NCBI GenBank assembly: GCA_947477755.1
Contig: CANJVS010000002.1
Span: 1-44,234 of the forward strand
Direction: 5' to 3'
Length of the DNA: 44,234 bases
Origin: Verrucomicrobiaceae bacterium
Lineage (GTDB): Bacteria > Verrucomicrobiota > Verrucomicrobiia > Verrucomicrobiales > Verrucomicrobiaceae
Made by a program: the position numbers and the translations under genes. Positions 1-9,533 of the stretch are shown here, piece after piece (position 1 is the stretch's first letter; every line of letters begins with the position of its first letter). Under the pieces are notes generated by a model that saw only the letters and a list, made by a program, of their open reading frames with translations, did not search any database and was not told the DNA's origin.

Positions 1-645
1 CGGGCGCTGGTGATCAGGCCTCGCTGCCTGCTGCTGGATGAACCGCTGTCGAATTTGGACGCAAAGCTTCGCCATGAGATGCGCACAGAGATTCGGCGTA
101 TCTGCAAGGAGTTCGGCCTGACGGCGATCTACGTGACCCATGACCGCGATGAAGCGCTGAGCATAGCGGACAGGCTGGCGGTGATGGTGGCCGGGCGTCT
201 GGAGCAGGTGGGCACCCCGCAGGAAGTCTACCGGAATCCGGCATCACGCGTGGTGGCTGAGTTCATCGGCGAGACAAATTTGATTGAGGCCACAGTCCAG
301 AGGCAGAGTGCGGACACGGGATTCTTTGAGGTGAAGACTGCCTTTGGTACGCTGAGCGCGCGGCCAAACTGGCCGGAGTGGCGGCCGCCATCAGGCACTG
401 CGGTGATTCTTTCGGTTAGGCCTGAGGCACTGACTTTCGATCATGCCATGAACTCGCCGAATCACTTTCCATGCCGCATTGTTAACACCGTATATTTGGG
501 TGCGACGGCACAGTATGAACTGCAATTAGTCGGCGGGTCGCAGATGAAGGTTTGTGAGATGAATCCCACAGCGATCCGCCAACCCTCGGAGGTGGAGAAT
601 CGCCTGATGGCAACGCCGATGGATGTGGTGATGCTTCCGCGTTGA
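1..645 (+). CDS. ABC transporter ATP-binding protein, MalK/UgpC/PotA type, 5'-truncated by window edge
   Basis: Reading frame open from base 1 (RALVIRPRCLLLDEPLSNLDAKLR...); Walker B/D-loop LLLDEPLSNLDAKLR, H-loop YVTHDRDEAL, C-terminal TOBE-like region. Confidence 0.9.
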   Translation, partial: RALVIRPRCLLLDEPLSNLDAKLRHEMRTEIRRICKEFGLTAIYVTHDRDEALSIADRLAVMVAGRLEQVGTPQEVYRNPASRVVAEFIGETNLIEATVQRQSADTGFFEVKTAFGTLSARPNWPEWRPPSGTAVILSVRPEALTFDHAMNSPNHFPCRIVNTVYLGATAQYELQLVGGSQMKVCEMNPTAIRQPSEVENRLMATPMDVVMLPR

Positions 646-647
646 CT

Positions 648-2015
648 CTAGACGCTGGTCTTGCGCTCTTGGTTCAGGCCCATCTTGCGGTAGAGTGTGG
701 CGATGCTGATGCCGAGCATGCTGGCGGTTTTTTCACGGGAGCCGTTGTTGTACTTGAGCGTCTCCTGGATGAAGACGCGCTCCTGCCCAGTGATGAAGTG
801 ATCAAGCGTGGTGCCGATCGGGAGCTGAGTGGTGCCGGCTGCCGAGGCGGAAGTTGCCACCTCGATTTGCTGACTGACCTTGGTTGGCAGATCTGCTGGG
901 CGGACGCGATCACCATTGGCAAAAGCGCAGGCGCGCTCAACGGCATTGCGCAGTTCGGAGATATTGCCTGGCCATGGATATTTTTCCAGGAACTCAAATG
1001 CGTAAGTGTCCAACCCCTTGATTTTGGAATCGGTGCGATCGGCAAGTTCCTTGAGGAAGTGTTCAGCGAGGGGTTTGATGTCTTCCCGACGCTGACGCAG
1101 GGGCGGGATATGGAGAGGGATGACAGAAAGCCGGTAGAAAAGGTCTTCGCGGAAAGCTCCTTTTTTGGTGAGTTCCTCTAGGCTTAGTGTGGTGCTGACG
1201 ATGAGGCGGAAGTCGGCCCCATTGGTATTCCAGGCGCTTCGGCGGGACTGAGCTTCATCGAGAAAAGTGTTGAGCTGGGCCTGGATGCGCAAAGGTAGCG
1301 CGTGGATTTCAGCAAGATGTACAGTTCCTCCGTTGGCTCGGCTGAAGATGCCTCCCTGACCGAGTGTGTGGCCGAAAAGCTCGGCTTCCAAAACACTCTC
1401 TGGCAGGGCACTGCACTGAAGCTCCTTGTATGGGGCGCTGCTGCGGAGGCTGGCATCATGCAGGGCACGCGCGACCATGTGCTTGCCGACTCCGAATTCG
1501 CCTTCCAGAAGCACTGGGCTGTCGTTGTCAGCTATGCGGCGCACGATCTCATAAATGCGCTGGATGGCTTCGCTATGGCCAATAAGTTTGGGCGGCGAAT
1601 TGGAGCGAATGGAAGACAGCGGTGCTAGCGCTGCGGCTTGAGAGTTTTCGAGCTTGGTGTGGGCCAGTCCCTGATTCACCGTTTTAATCAGGTCGCCAAG
1701 ATCAAAGGGTTTTGTCAGGTAATCGAATGCTCCGAGTCGCATGGCCTCCACTGCAGTCTCCACACTGCCATGACCTGTGACCATGATGACGGCGGTGTTT
1801 GGGAACTGCTCCCGGCACATGCTGACCAGATCGAGCCCATTCATGTCGCCGATGCGCAGGTCCACAATAACGAGGTCAGGCGCCTGACCTCGGATGGCGG
1901 CCATTCCTTCAATGCCCGTGGTGTAGCCAAAAACCGTGTGTCCATCGGCCCGGCAGAGCTTGCTCATGAGGTCCAAAATTGCGGCCTCGTCGTCGATGAT
2001 TACCAGTTTTGCCAT
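648..2015 (-). CDS. NtrC-family response regulator (REC - AAA+ - Fis HTH) with degenerate AAA+ domain lacking GAFTGA
   Basis: REC: IIDDE, VIVDLRIGDMNG, VTGHG, TKPF; Walker A GEFGVGKH; FREDLFYRL arginine-finger region; C-terminal Fis-like HTH NNGSREKTASMLGISIATLYRKMG. Confidence 0.92.
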   Translation of the reverse strand: MAKLVIIDDEAAILDLMSKLCRADGHTVFGYTTGIEGMAAIRGQAPDLVIVDLRIGDMNGLDLVSMCREQFPNTAVIMVTGHGSVETAVEAMRLGAFDYLTKPFDLGDLIKTVNQGLAHTKLENSQAAALAPLSSIRSNSPPKLIGHSEAIQRIYEIVRRIADNDSPVLLEGEFGVGKHMVARALHDASLRSSAPYKELQCSALPESVLEAELFGHTLGQGGIFSRANGGTVHLAEIHALPLRIQAQLNTFLDEAQSRRSAWNTNGADFRLIVSTTLSLEELTKKGAFREDLFYRLSVIPLHIPPLRQRREDIKPLAEHFLKELADRTDSKIKGLDTYAFEFLEKYPWPGNISELRNAVERACAFANGDRVRPADLPTKVSQQIEVATSASAAGTTQLPIGTTLDHFITGQERVFIQETLKYNNGSREKTASMLGISIATLYRKMGLNQERKTSV

Positions 2016-2065
2016 AAGGTTGTCAGAATTTGAGAGTCAAAATTGATTGTTAGGGAGGCTAAAGG

Positions 2066-2121
2066 AAACGGCCCGCTGCGTCAACGAGCTTCTCAGTTCT
2101 CGTCGAGACGGCGGGCCGTTT
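2066..2121 (-). terminator. Long hairpin between the polysaccharide operon and the response regulator; probable terminator of the minus-strand operon
   Basis: Perfect 11-bp arms AAACGGCCCGC (2066-2076) / GCGGGCCGTTT (2111-2121) with nested CGTC/GACG and ACGAG/CTCGT pairing; followed on the minus strand by T-rich CCTTTAG. Confidence 0.6.
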
Positions 2122-2150
2122 GGATGCCCCTGAGTTATGAAAGCGGCTCT

Positions 2151-4748
2151 TTAAAGCTCCTCATCCGGGCCCCGTGGCTCAGGTGCACTTGGGCGCTGGA
2201 TGTTGTCCTCAGCTTCCTGCGGGTCGATGTCCATGAAGGAGGCTGATGACGGGGTGTTTTTAATAATTTGATACAGCAGTTCCCATGAGCCGCGCATGTC
2301 TCCGGAATCGGCGAGGACGGACGCCATTTCACGTTTGAGAAAATCGGGGGTTACAGGCAGCTTCATCACCCTCTCCAGAGTTGCCCGGGCTGCCTTGATG
2401 TCACCACTCACGCGCTGGGCGTAATAAAGCTCCACGCCCGGGAGGGAATCGATGGGATTAAGCAGGTGAGCGCGTTCCAGGCGGGGAATATCGGCTGCGG
2501 TGAGTGTGGCGGAGCGGGCGGGCATGGGCAGGTTTCGGGATGCCAGACGCACGGCTGCATCAAACTTACCTGATTGTGCCAGATCTTGAGCTTGGAGTTG
2601 CCAGCAAATGGCTTGAAGCGGGGGGTATTTTTGCAGGTAATCGAACATTTCCCGCTTGTCATCCCACCTGCGCCAGAGTTGGACAAAGTACAGAACCTGC
2701 TGTCTGTGCAGATCAACAAGGCCCGGGTGCTGGGTGAGAAATTCACCCTTATAAGTCGTCCACTGGCCTGGGTCGCTAATGTAGGCAAGGCAGATCAGTT
2801 GGAGAGAAGTGCTACTGGCCAGCCGCCAGAGGTCGGGAAAAAGTTCCGGGTAAGATTGGGCTGCATTGACGATGCCGAAATATTGAGGGACCTCCGTCGG
2901 GTAGCGGCGCATGCCTTCACGCCAGGGAACGAGCGCCATCGGTGGATCAAAGTGCAGCCAGTATCGGCCTTCCTCCATGCACATGGGGCCGTAGCGTGGT
3001 TCGATGTGGCGAGCACGACCAAAATCAAGCAATGCAGCCTGTGATCCGTGACGCATCGCCAGATGAAGTTGGGCGCGCAGGAAATAGAAATTGAAATCCA
3101 ATGGAGTGAGGTCAATGGCGCGCTGGACCAGATGCAAGGCTTCTGCGCGCCGGCCTTGCGCTGCCTCAGTGATCGCCTTTTCCTGCAAGCGGGTGGCTGC
3201 GGATGACAAACCGAGGTCGGTGAGTCCGGCTGCGAGGGCCAGCGAATGGAGACCCAGAGCAATGAGAGTGATGCCGCCCAGGCGGAACAGCCAGACTTGA
3301 AGTGGGCCGGTGAGTGATCCCACATAGCGCGGCCGCACTGCCAGGGCTGCCACCAGGGAGAATGTGACCATGTAGCCCAAGCCATGCATCGGCACGTCAA
3401 AGATTGAATGCACCAGTGCCAGAGTGGCGGCGATGGCAAAAGCCTTTCGGATACGCCTGCCGGAACGGCTGTCACGGCTCCTTTTCCGATGTTTGGAAAA
3501 CCACGGACCGGTGGTGCTCAAGAGCCAAAAAATAAACATCAGGCAGGGAATCAGAGTGAGCATGCCTGCCTCAAAAAGAAGCCAAAGCACATCGCTTTCA
3601 GGGTGGAGCGGGCGGAGTTCAGGGAAGGGAGTTGTTCCTACCAGAGGAATGATTTTCTCATACATCCCCAGCCCCTGTCCTATCCACGGAGCCTTCGCTG
3701 ATGCGGTCAGTGTTTCCTCCGCCAGCCACCAGCGCAGATCGGAACCGAGCATTTCCGACACGGGTTGGGAGGTGAGGCGTTTCCCCAACTGCCCACCGGC
3801 GACAAGTGCGACCGAAAGAATGGTCATGACCAATGCGGTGCTGACGGCCGCTTTGCGCAACAGCCCCCGCTTCATGGCCGCCGTGGCCAACCAGAGTGTG
3901 ATGCCGAGGAAAAAGAGAGCCAATCCGGCGCGGGACGTGTTGACCATGATGCAGATCAGCAGCACCAGCACACCGGGTCCGAAAATAATCCACCAGCGTG
4001 ACTGGCGGCGGAAGGCGTCATAAGCCGCCGCTGCACAGAGCACGCTGGAGAGGGCAAAGTAACTGGAAGCATGGTTGTGATTGGCAAACGGGCCCATGCC
4101 AACCTGTCTGGGCTTAACGGTGTTGATCGGCCACCAGGGAATTTGCACGATGTTCCAGACATCCAGCAGTGACATGATTCCAATGATGACTGCCGCCACC
4201 CCGAGGATGCGCAGCGTCACACGCCTGCCACCATCACTGAAGTTTTGGCCGAGGCAGCTCCACAGCCAAATGACCACAGTGAGCATCAGAACCCAGGCCT
4301 CCAGAGTCGTCCACATTTCAGGTGAAACAGAACTGGAGAGCGGCACTGACCATTCCGTGGTTAAGTTCACCCGCCACTCCTCAAGGGGGCCAAACCAGCT
4401 CGCGGGCAGCAGGCCAATGGCCGGAGCCAGGGCAAGCCAGATCAAAGCCACCAGGGGTATTTTGCGAAGCCGGTGACGAGGCGGTGCCAGGATGATGGTC
4501 CCGCCCATGAGCACCAACGCCAATCCCACGGCCCAAGTTTCGCACGCTGTACCAAAGAAGATGACCAGGGCAGCGGTGAGTGCATAGAGCCAGGCGCGTG
4601 GATGCTGCCGGACTCCACCATCCGCTGAATCCGAATCCTCGGCGGCTTCGGTATCCGCGTCTGAGCCATCATCGACTTCAGGCCGGACTGAGATATCGAC
4701 AGGCGGCAGTTCCCCGTCGGGGGCGGTTTCTGGCGGCACAGGCATCAT
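2151..4748 (-). CDS. O-antigen ligase/polymerase-like (Wzy_C) multi-TM protein with C-terminal TPR-like region
   Basis: About 12 hydrophobic segments, FANHNHASSYFAL loop and IGQGLGMYEKI...LHPESDVLWLLFEAGMLTL typical of Wzy_C/WaaL; about 330 aa helical repeat tail. Confidence 0.8.
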   Translation of the reverse strand: MMPVPPETAPDGELPPVDISVRPEVDDGSDADTEAAEDSDSADGGVRQHPRAWLYALTAALVIFFGTACETWAVGLALVLMGGTIILAPPRHRLRKIPLVALIWLALAPAIGLLPASWFGPLEEWRVNLTTEWSVPLSSSVSPEMWTTLEAWVLMLTVVIWLWSCLGQNFSDGGRRVTLRILGVAAVIIGIMSLLDVWNIVQIPWWPINTVKPRQVGMGPFANHNHASSYFALSSVLCAAAAYDAFRRQSRWWIIFGPGVLVLLICIMVNTSRAGLALFFLGITLWLATAAMKRGLLRKAAVSTALVMTILSVALVAGGQLGKRLTSQPVSEMLGSDLRWWLAEETLTASAKAPWIGQGLGMYEKIIPLVGTTPFPELRPLHPESDVLWLLFEAGMLTLIPCLMFIFWLLSTTGPWFSKHRKRSRDSRSGRRIRKAFAIAATLALVHSIFDVPMHGLGYMVTFSLVAALAVRPRYVGSLTGPLQVWLFRLGGITLIALGLHSLALAAGLTDLGLSSAATRLQEKAITEAAQGRRAEALHLVQRAIDLTPLDFNFYFLRAQLHLAMRHGSQAALLDFGRARHIEPRYGPMCMEEGRYWLHFDPPMALVPWREGMRRYPTEVPQYFGIVNAAQSYPELFPDLWRLASSTSLQLICLAYISDPGQWTTYKGEFLTQHPGLVDLHRQQVLYFVQLWRRWDDKREMFDYLQKYPPLQAICWQLQAQDLAQSGKFDAAVRLASRNLPMPARSATLTAADIPRLERAHLLNPIDSLPGVELYYAQRVSGDIKAARATLERVMKLPVTPDFLKREMASVLADSGDMRGSWELLYQIIKNTPSSASFMDIDPQEAEDNIQRPSAPEPRGPDEEL

Positions 4749-6241
4749 GGCGTGGTGGTCAGCGATGGATTGAGGTCGATCACGTCAGAGAGTCTCTCAT
4801 CCTGCTCGTTTGCGATGGCGCAATCAGGCAGCGCGCCCCAGCGCTCCAGGCAGCGCTCAAACAGTGTGGAGAAAGCATCAACACGGTTAAACCAGTCAGT
4901 TTTAAGGCCGTCATCCACCGGACAATGCAACACGCACCTTGCACCCGACTTCATGGGTAGGATGACGGGATGTGTATCCGGGGTATGCTTTTCTTTGAAT
5001 CCGATCCATTGGAAACGTTGCCTCAGCACTCTGGTGAACTCCTCAAGATTTTCGCATTTTTCAATGTCGAATTCCAGCACGCGTGCGTGGGCTCTGATGT
5101 GCTCCAGACGGCGACGACGTGCCAGCGCTTGATTGATCTGTTCGCGCAAATTCGAATAGCTTCGCACGTATCCCAGGTAGCGGGCGGCAGCGATGGCCAG
5201 GAGGAACAGGACTGCACCCGCCACTGGCAGGGCAACACCTTTGGTCAGCAGGATGCTGATGCCCACAAGGCTGAGAACCACGCAAACCGAGTACATGGCC
5301 AGCAGTGCACGGCCTTTACTGTATCCCAGAAGGATGAGCCGGTGATGGATGTGCTCTGCATCGGCACTGAATATGGGCACTCCGCGTATGCTGCGGCGCA
5401 GGATGGCAAAGGCTGTGTCCAGAATCGGCACACCCAAGGCAATCACGATGACCAGCATGGCGGCGATGACTGAACCCTTGTTTGAGCTTATCAGCGAGAC
5501 GGAAGCGATAAAGAACCCAATCAGATAGGCACCCCCATCACCCAGAAATATTTTAGCCGGGGGAAAGTTGAAGAACAGGAAGCCACTCAAGGCCCCGGCC
5601 ATCAGCACAGAGATCAGCAGCACCTCCGGCATATAGGAGATATGGCCCACAAACGCCAGGGTTAGGGCAAGGAATAGGCCGAAGCCGCCCGCCAGGCCAT
5701 CCATCCCGTCAATCAGGTTGATGATGTTCGGGATGGCGACCAGCCAAAACAGGGTCAGTGGCAGGCTCCACCAGCCCAGATCAACACTGCCCGCGCCAAA
5801 AGGATTGCTCAGCACATCCACCGAAACCCCCATCGAGTAGAGGATCAGCGCCACACCGATCTGCCCGATGAGTTTTACCCGCGCGCCTAGGGCTTTGAGG
5901 TCGTCAAAAAATCCCACACTGAACATCAGGGCATTGCAAAGCAGGATTGGAGCCCACTCCGTCCATTTCATTCGCCCCAGCATCAGCATCACGATCACTC
6001 CCACCATCAAGGCGGCGAAGATGGGCGCACCGCCCAGACGCGGAATGGGTTTGTCATGCTGCTTACGCCGCTCGTCAGGAGCATCCAGGCCGAGAGTGCC
6101 TTTTTTTTGCATGACCAGCAGCGTGCCTATGAGGCTGATCAAAAGAGCGGCGATAAAATAGCCCGCCATTTCAAGCTTGAGCGGCATGATGAGAGGTGCC
6201 GAAGGCCCCGTCACAGCGTCATATAGGGTGGCTAGATTCAT
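4745..6241 (-). CDS. WecA/MraY-family undecaprenyl-phosphate sugar-1-phosphate transferase with C-terminal cytosolic extension
   Basis: GLDAPDERRKQHDKPIPRLGGAPIF, FFDDLKALGARVKLIGQ, NIINLIDGMDGLAGG, FLGDGGAYLIGF, AEHIHHRLILLG motifs; ATGA overlap with 2151..4748. Confidence 0.93.
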   Translation of the reverse strand: MNLATLYDAVTGPSAPLIMPLKLEMAGYFIAALLISLIGTLLVMQKKGTLGLDAPDERRKQHDKPIPRLGGAPIFAALMVGVIVMLMLGRMKWTEWAPILLCNALMFSVGFFDDLKALGARVKLIGQIGVALILYSMGVSVDVLSNPFGAGSVDLGWWSLPLTLFWLVAIPNIINLIDGMDGLAGGFGLFLALTLAFVGHISYMPEVLLISVLMAGALSGFLFFNFPPAKIFLGDGGAYLIGFFIASVSLISSNKGSVIAAMLVIVIALGVPILDTAFAILRRSIRGVPIFSADAEHIHHRLILLGYSKGRALLAMYSVCVVLSLVGISILLTKGVALPVAGAVLFLLAIAAARYLGYVRSYSNLREQINQALARRRRLEHIRAHARVLEFDIEKCENLEEFTRVLRQRFQWIGFKEKHTPDTHPVILPMKSGARCVLHCPVDDGLKTDWFNRVDAFSTLFERCLERWGALPDCAIANEQDERLSDVIDLNPSLTTTP

Positions 6242-6260
6242 GAAAAAATAGACTGAGTGA

Positions 6261-7484
6261 TCAGCCGGCGGATGTCTGTCCAGCCTCAGTAATCATGTCG
6301 ATCAACCGACCGCGCAAGAGCGTCTGCGAGTTCTCGGCAGCCAGGGCGCGACTCGTCATCGAAGGGGGGAGTGCGCCATCGTTGGCCGCTTCGGACAGGT
6401 TTTTCACCAAAGCACCGACATTGCCATGCCGGACTAGCCGGGCGTAGCGCTTGTCAGGCAACCGTTGTGCGAGGTCAGTGAGATGGCTTTCATCAGGACC
6501 AAGTGCTAGAAATGGCAGACCCAGTGCCAGGATGTTGTACACCTTGCAGGGATGCACAATGCCCACAAAGGGCGCACCCATCACGACGAGATGCAGATCC
6601 GCGCTGGAGAGTGAGGCCGAGAGCTCCGCGAGAGGCTGGTAGGGAAGGGTGGTGATGTTTCCCAAGCCGCGCTCGGTGGCGAAAGTTTTGACTTTGGCGA
6701 ACTCACTGCCGCCGCCGATGAATACAAAAGCGATTCGCTCATCCCCGGCCAGTTGCTCTGCAGCCGCTAGCACGGTGTCCAGTGGGTGGCAGGGGCTGTG
6801 ATTGCCGGAATACATGACCACAAACTTTGATGTCAACCCATGCTTCTCGCGGAAAGCCTCACGACCTGCGGCGTCCCAGCTCACGGCATCATCATGCGAC
6901 CAAGGTGCGTCCACATGGATCACTTTTTCAGCCACTCCCTTGTCCATGAGCCTCCGGGCCATGAAGCGATCCAGCGCCACAATGCGGGCGGCACGCCCGA
7001 AACTCCAGTTTTGCAGGCTGCTCAGAACGCGCTCAGCCAGGCTTCCTGCACGCAGCCATCCGGCAGCGACCGCCTCATCAGGATTCAGATCCATGACCCA
7101 GGGAACCACCGCGCCGCCTTTAAGCGCCGCCACTGCAGTGCCCAGTGTCGAGATCAGTGGTGGAGATGTCAGGCAAACCGTCACATCGAATCGCGGCAGT
7201 CGCATTAGTATCCAGGCGGCGTTGAACCAAAAGAGGCCAAAGTCGACCAATCTCCGCCACTTTGTTTTCCGCCCAAGTCCCGGAGTCCAGATGCGATGAA
7301 TCTCAATCCCTTCCCAGGTTTCTCGCACTGGGTAGCGGGCTTCGGGCTTGTCATATCCGCGGGATGATGCCACCACCGTTACCTCATGACCTGCGGCGCG
7401 AAGGCCCAGCGCCAGATCGGCTAAATACTGTGCCGTCGCCACATAATCTGGGTAAAAACACTGATTGAGTAGCAGGATCTTCAT
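6261..7484 (-). CDS. GT4 glycosyltransferase, WbuB-like
   Basis: MKILLLNQCFYPDYVATAQYLADLALGLRAAGHEVTVVAS start (internal ATG at 7484 overlapping the fcl stop); GT-B C-terminal domain. Confidence 0.85.
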   Translation of the reverse strand: MKILLLNQCFYPDYVATAQYLADLALGLRAAGHEVTVVASSRGYDKPEARYPVRETWEGIEIHRIWTPGLGRKTKWRRLVDFGLFWFNAAWILMRLPRFDVTVCLTSPPLISTLGTAVAALKGGAVVPWVMDLNPDEAVAAGWLRAGSLAERVLSSLQNWSFGRAARIVALDRFMARRLMDKGVAEKVIHVDAPWSHDDAVSWDAAGREAFREKHGLTSKFVVMYSGNHSPCHPLDTVLAAAEQLAGDERIAFVFIGGGSEFAKVKTFATERGLGNITTLPYQPLAELSASLSSADLHLVVMGAPFVGIVHPCKVYNILALGLPFLALGPDESHLTDLAQRLPDKRYARLVRHGNVGALVKNLSEAANDGALPPSMTSRALAAENSQTLLRGRLIDMITEAGQTSAG

Positions 7485-8434
7485 CACTCGATGCGGTTGC
7501 CCTCGCGCAAATGGTGGGCCGCGGTTTCGGACAAAAAGCACGCATAAGCATGGCGGATACCCGTTTTTAGGTCATAGCGCGGTTGCCAGCCCAGCGCGGC
7601 CAGCTTGGACGAATCCATGAGTTTGCGCGGTGTACCATCGGGTTTAGTCGTGTCCCAGATGATCTTTCCGGGATAGCCGACGGCCTCTGCCACCAGCTCC
7701 ACCAGTTCCTTGATGGTCACTTCTGAACCGCTGCCGATATTGATCCAGTCAGGTGGAGATTCCTGCTCCATGAGAAGTGCGCAGGCATCCGCCAAATCAT
7801 CCACGTGCATGAATTCGCGGCGCGGCGCCCCCGTGCCCCACGCTGTTACGACTGGATCATCTGCGAGTTTCGCCAGATGAAAGCGCCGGATCAGCGCGGG
7901 CAGAACATGCGAGTTTTCAGGATGATACTGATCTCCCGGCCCATAGAGGTTTGTCGGCATGGCGGAGTAAAAAAGTACGCCATACTGATGCCGATAAAAC
8001 TGCGCCATTTTAATACCTGCAATTTTGGCAACGGCGTAGCCCTCATTGGTCGGTTCCAGCGGTCCCGTGAGCAAGCAATCTTCCGCCATCGGTTGCGAGG
8101 CGTGCCTTGGATAAATGCAGGAACTTCCAAGATTCAGAAGTCGCTTCACGCCTGCCTGGCGCGCCCCTTCAATGCAGTTCATGGCAATGGCCAGATTGTC
8201 ATACAGAAACTCGGCGGGGTAGGTGTTGTTGGCGTGGATGCCTCCCACTTTTCCTGCCGCGATGATCACGGCGTCCGGCCTCTGCGCTGCATAAAATTCA
8301 AAGACGGCGCGCTGATCCATCAGGTCCAGCTCCAGCCTGCTGCGGGTGATGATTTCCACCCCTTCCTGGTTCTGGAAGCGGCGCACCAGAGCTGCGCCGA
8401 CCATGCCATTGTGTCCTGCGATAAAGAGTTTCAT
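7484..8434 (-). CDS. fcl: GDP-L-fucose synthase
   Basis: SDR fold: FIAGHNGMVGAALVRR, NLGSSCIYPRHASQPMAEDCLLTGPLEPTNEGYAVAKIAGIKM, FYRHQYG, NLYGPGDQYHPENSHVLPALIRRFH. Confidence 0.95.
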   Translation of the reverse strand: MKLFIAGHNGMVGAALVRRFQNQEGVEIITRSRLELDLMDQRAVFEFYAAQRPDAVIIAAGKVGGIHANNTYPAEFLYDNLAIAMNCIEGARQAGVKRLLNLGSSCIYPRHASQPMAEDCLLTGPLEPTNEGYAVAKIAGIKMAQFYRHQYGVLFYSAMPTNLYGPGDQYHPENSHVLPALIRRFHLAKLADDPVVTAWGTGAPRREFMHVDDLADACALLMEQESPPDWINIGSGSEVTIKELVELVAEAVGYPGKIIWDTTKPDGTPRKLMDSSKLAALGWQPRYDLKTGIRHAYACFLSETAAHHLREGNRIE

Positions 8435-9450
8435 CAGACTTTCTTCAAGTTGGCGATTTGCGCCTCATGTTGAGCAAGTTTCAGATCCGCATCAATCATG
8501 AGCCTGACCAGTTCCTTGAACTTCACCTTGGGTTCCCAGCCAAGCTGACGCCTGGCTTTCGCTGGATCGCCGATCAGCAGATCCACCTCCGCGGGGCGTT
8601 CGTAGCGTGTGTCATGGGAGACATATTTTTCCCAATCCAAATCCAGTAGTTGAAAAGCTTCCTGGCAGAATTCACGCACGCTGTGTGTCTCATTCGTGGC
8701 CACCACATAGTCGTCCGGGTTTTCCTGCTGCAGCATCAGCCACATCATCTCCACGTACTCGCCGGCGAAACCCCAGTCGCGCTTTGCATCCAGATTACCC
8801 ATGTAGAGACGATCCTGAAGCCCCATTTTGATTCGTGTTGCCGCGCGTGTGATCTTGCGCGTCACAAAGGTCTCTCCGCGCCGCGGGCTCTCGTGATTGA
8901 ACAGGATGCCGTTTGAGGCATGCAGGCCGTAGCTTTCGCGATAGTTCACCGTCAGCCAGTAGGCGAAAACCTTCGCGCAGCCGTAGGGCGAGCGCGGCCA
9001 GAAGGGGGTCGTCTCCGTCTGCGGCACCTCCTGCACTTTGCCAAACATCTCGGACGATGATGCCTGATAAAAATGAGACTTCTTTGCCAGCCCGGCCTCA
9101 CGGATCGCTTCCAGAATTCGCAGCACGCCCAGGCCATCCACATCTCCCGTGTATTCAGGAATGTCGAAAGACACCTTCACATGGGATTGCGCCCCCAGAT
9201 TGTAGATTTCATCCGGTTGCAGTTCATACAGCAGCTTCACCATCTGCACCGCATCCGCCAGATCCCCGTAGTGCAAAATCAGGCGTGCATTGTCCGCATG
9301 AGGGTCCTGGTAGATGTGATCAATCCGGCCCGTGTTGAAACTCGACGAGCGGCGGATGATGCCATGCACCTCATAGCCCTTTTTGAGCAGCAACTCCGCC
9401 AGGTAAGATCCATCCTGTCCGGTGATGCCTGTGATCAGTGCTTTCTTCAT
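8434..9450 (-). CDS. gmd: GDP-mannose 4,6-dehydratase
   Basis: [105 protein letters not shown]. Confidence 0.97.
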   Translation of the reverse strand: MKKALITGITGQDGSYLAELLLKKGYEVHGIIRRSSSFNTGRIDHIYQDPHADNARLILHYGDLADAVQMVKLLYELQPDEIYNLGAQSHVKVSFDIPEYTGDVDGLGVLRILEAIREAGLAKKSHFYQASSSEMFGKVQEVPQTETTPFWPRSPYGCAKVFAYWLTVNYRESYGLHASNGILFNHESPRRGETFVTRKITRAATRIKMGLQDRLYMGNLDAKRDWGFAGEYVEMMWLMLQQENPDDYVVATNETHSVREFCQEAFQLLDLDWEKYVSHDTRYERPAEVDLLIGDPAKARRQLGWEPKVKFKELVRLMIDADLKLAQHEAQIANLKKV

Positions 9451-9533
9451 GCGTGAGGTTGTCGGGAAAGTTTGGGAGGGTTGTGGAATGCCTAGTTATT
9501 GAGAAGCCTGAATCAAAGACAAGACATGAATGT

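Noticed and set aside
642-2033. Plus-strand ORFs at 642-1181, 1302-1628 and 1638-2033
   Set aside because: Shadow ORFs of the response regulator on the opposite strand; no domains.
2016-2065. Sigma-70-like promoter (TTGACT about 17 nt before TTATGG) upstream of the response regulator
   Set aside because: The -10-like hexamer would overlap the start codon; too weak to report.
2574-5473. Plus-strand ORFs 2574-3044, 3424-4023, 4081-4476, 4970-5473
   Set aside because: Antisense to the Wzy_C-like and WecA-like membrane proteins; low-quality translations.
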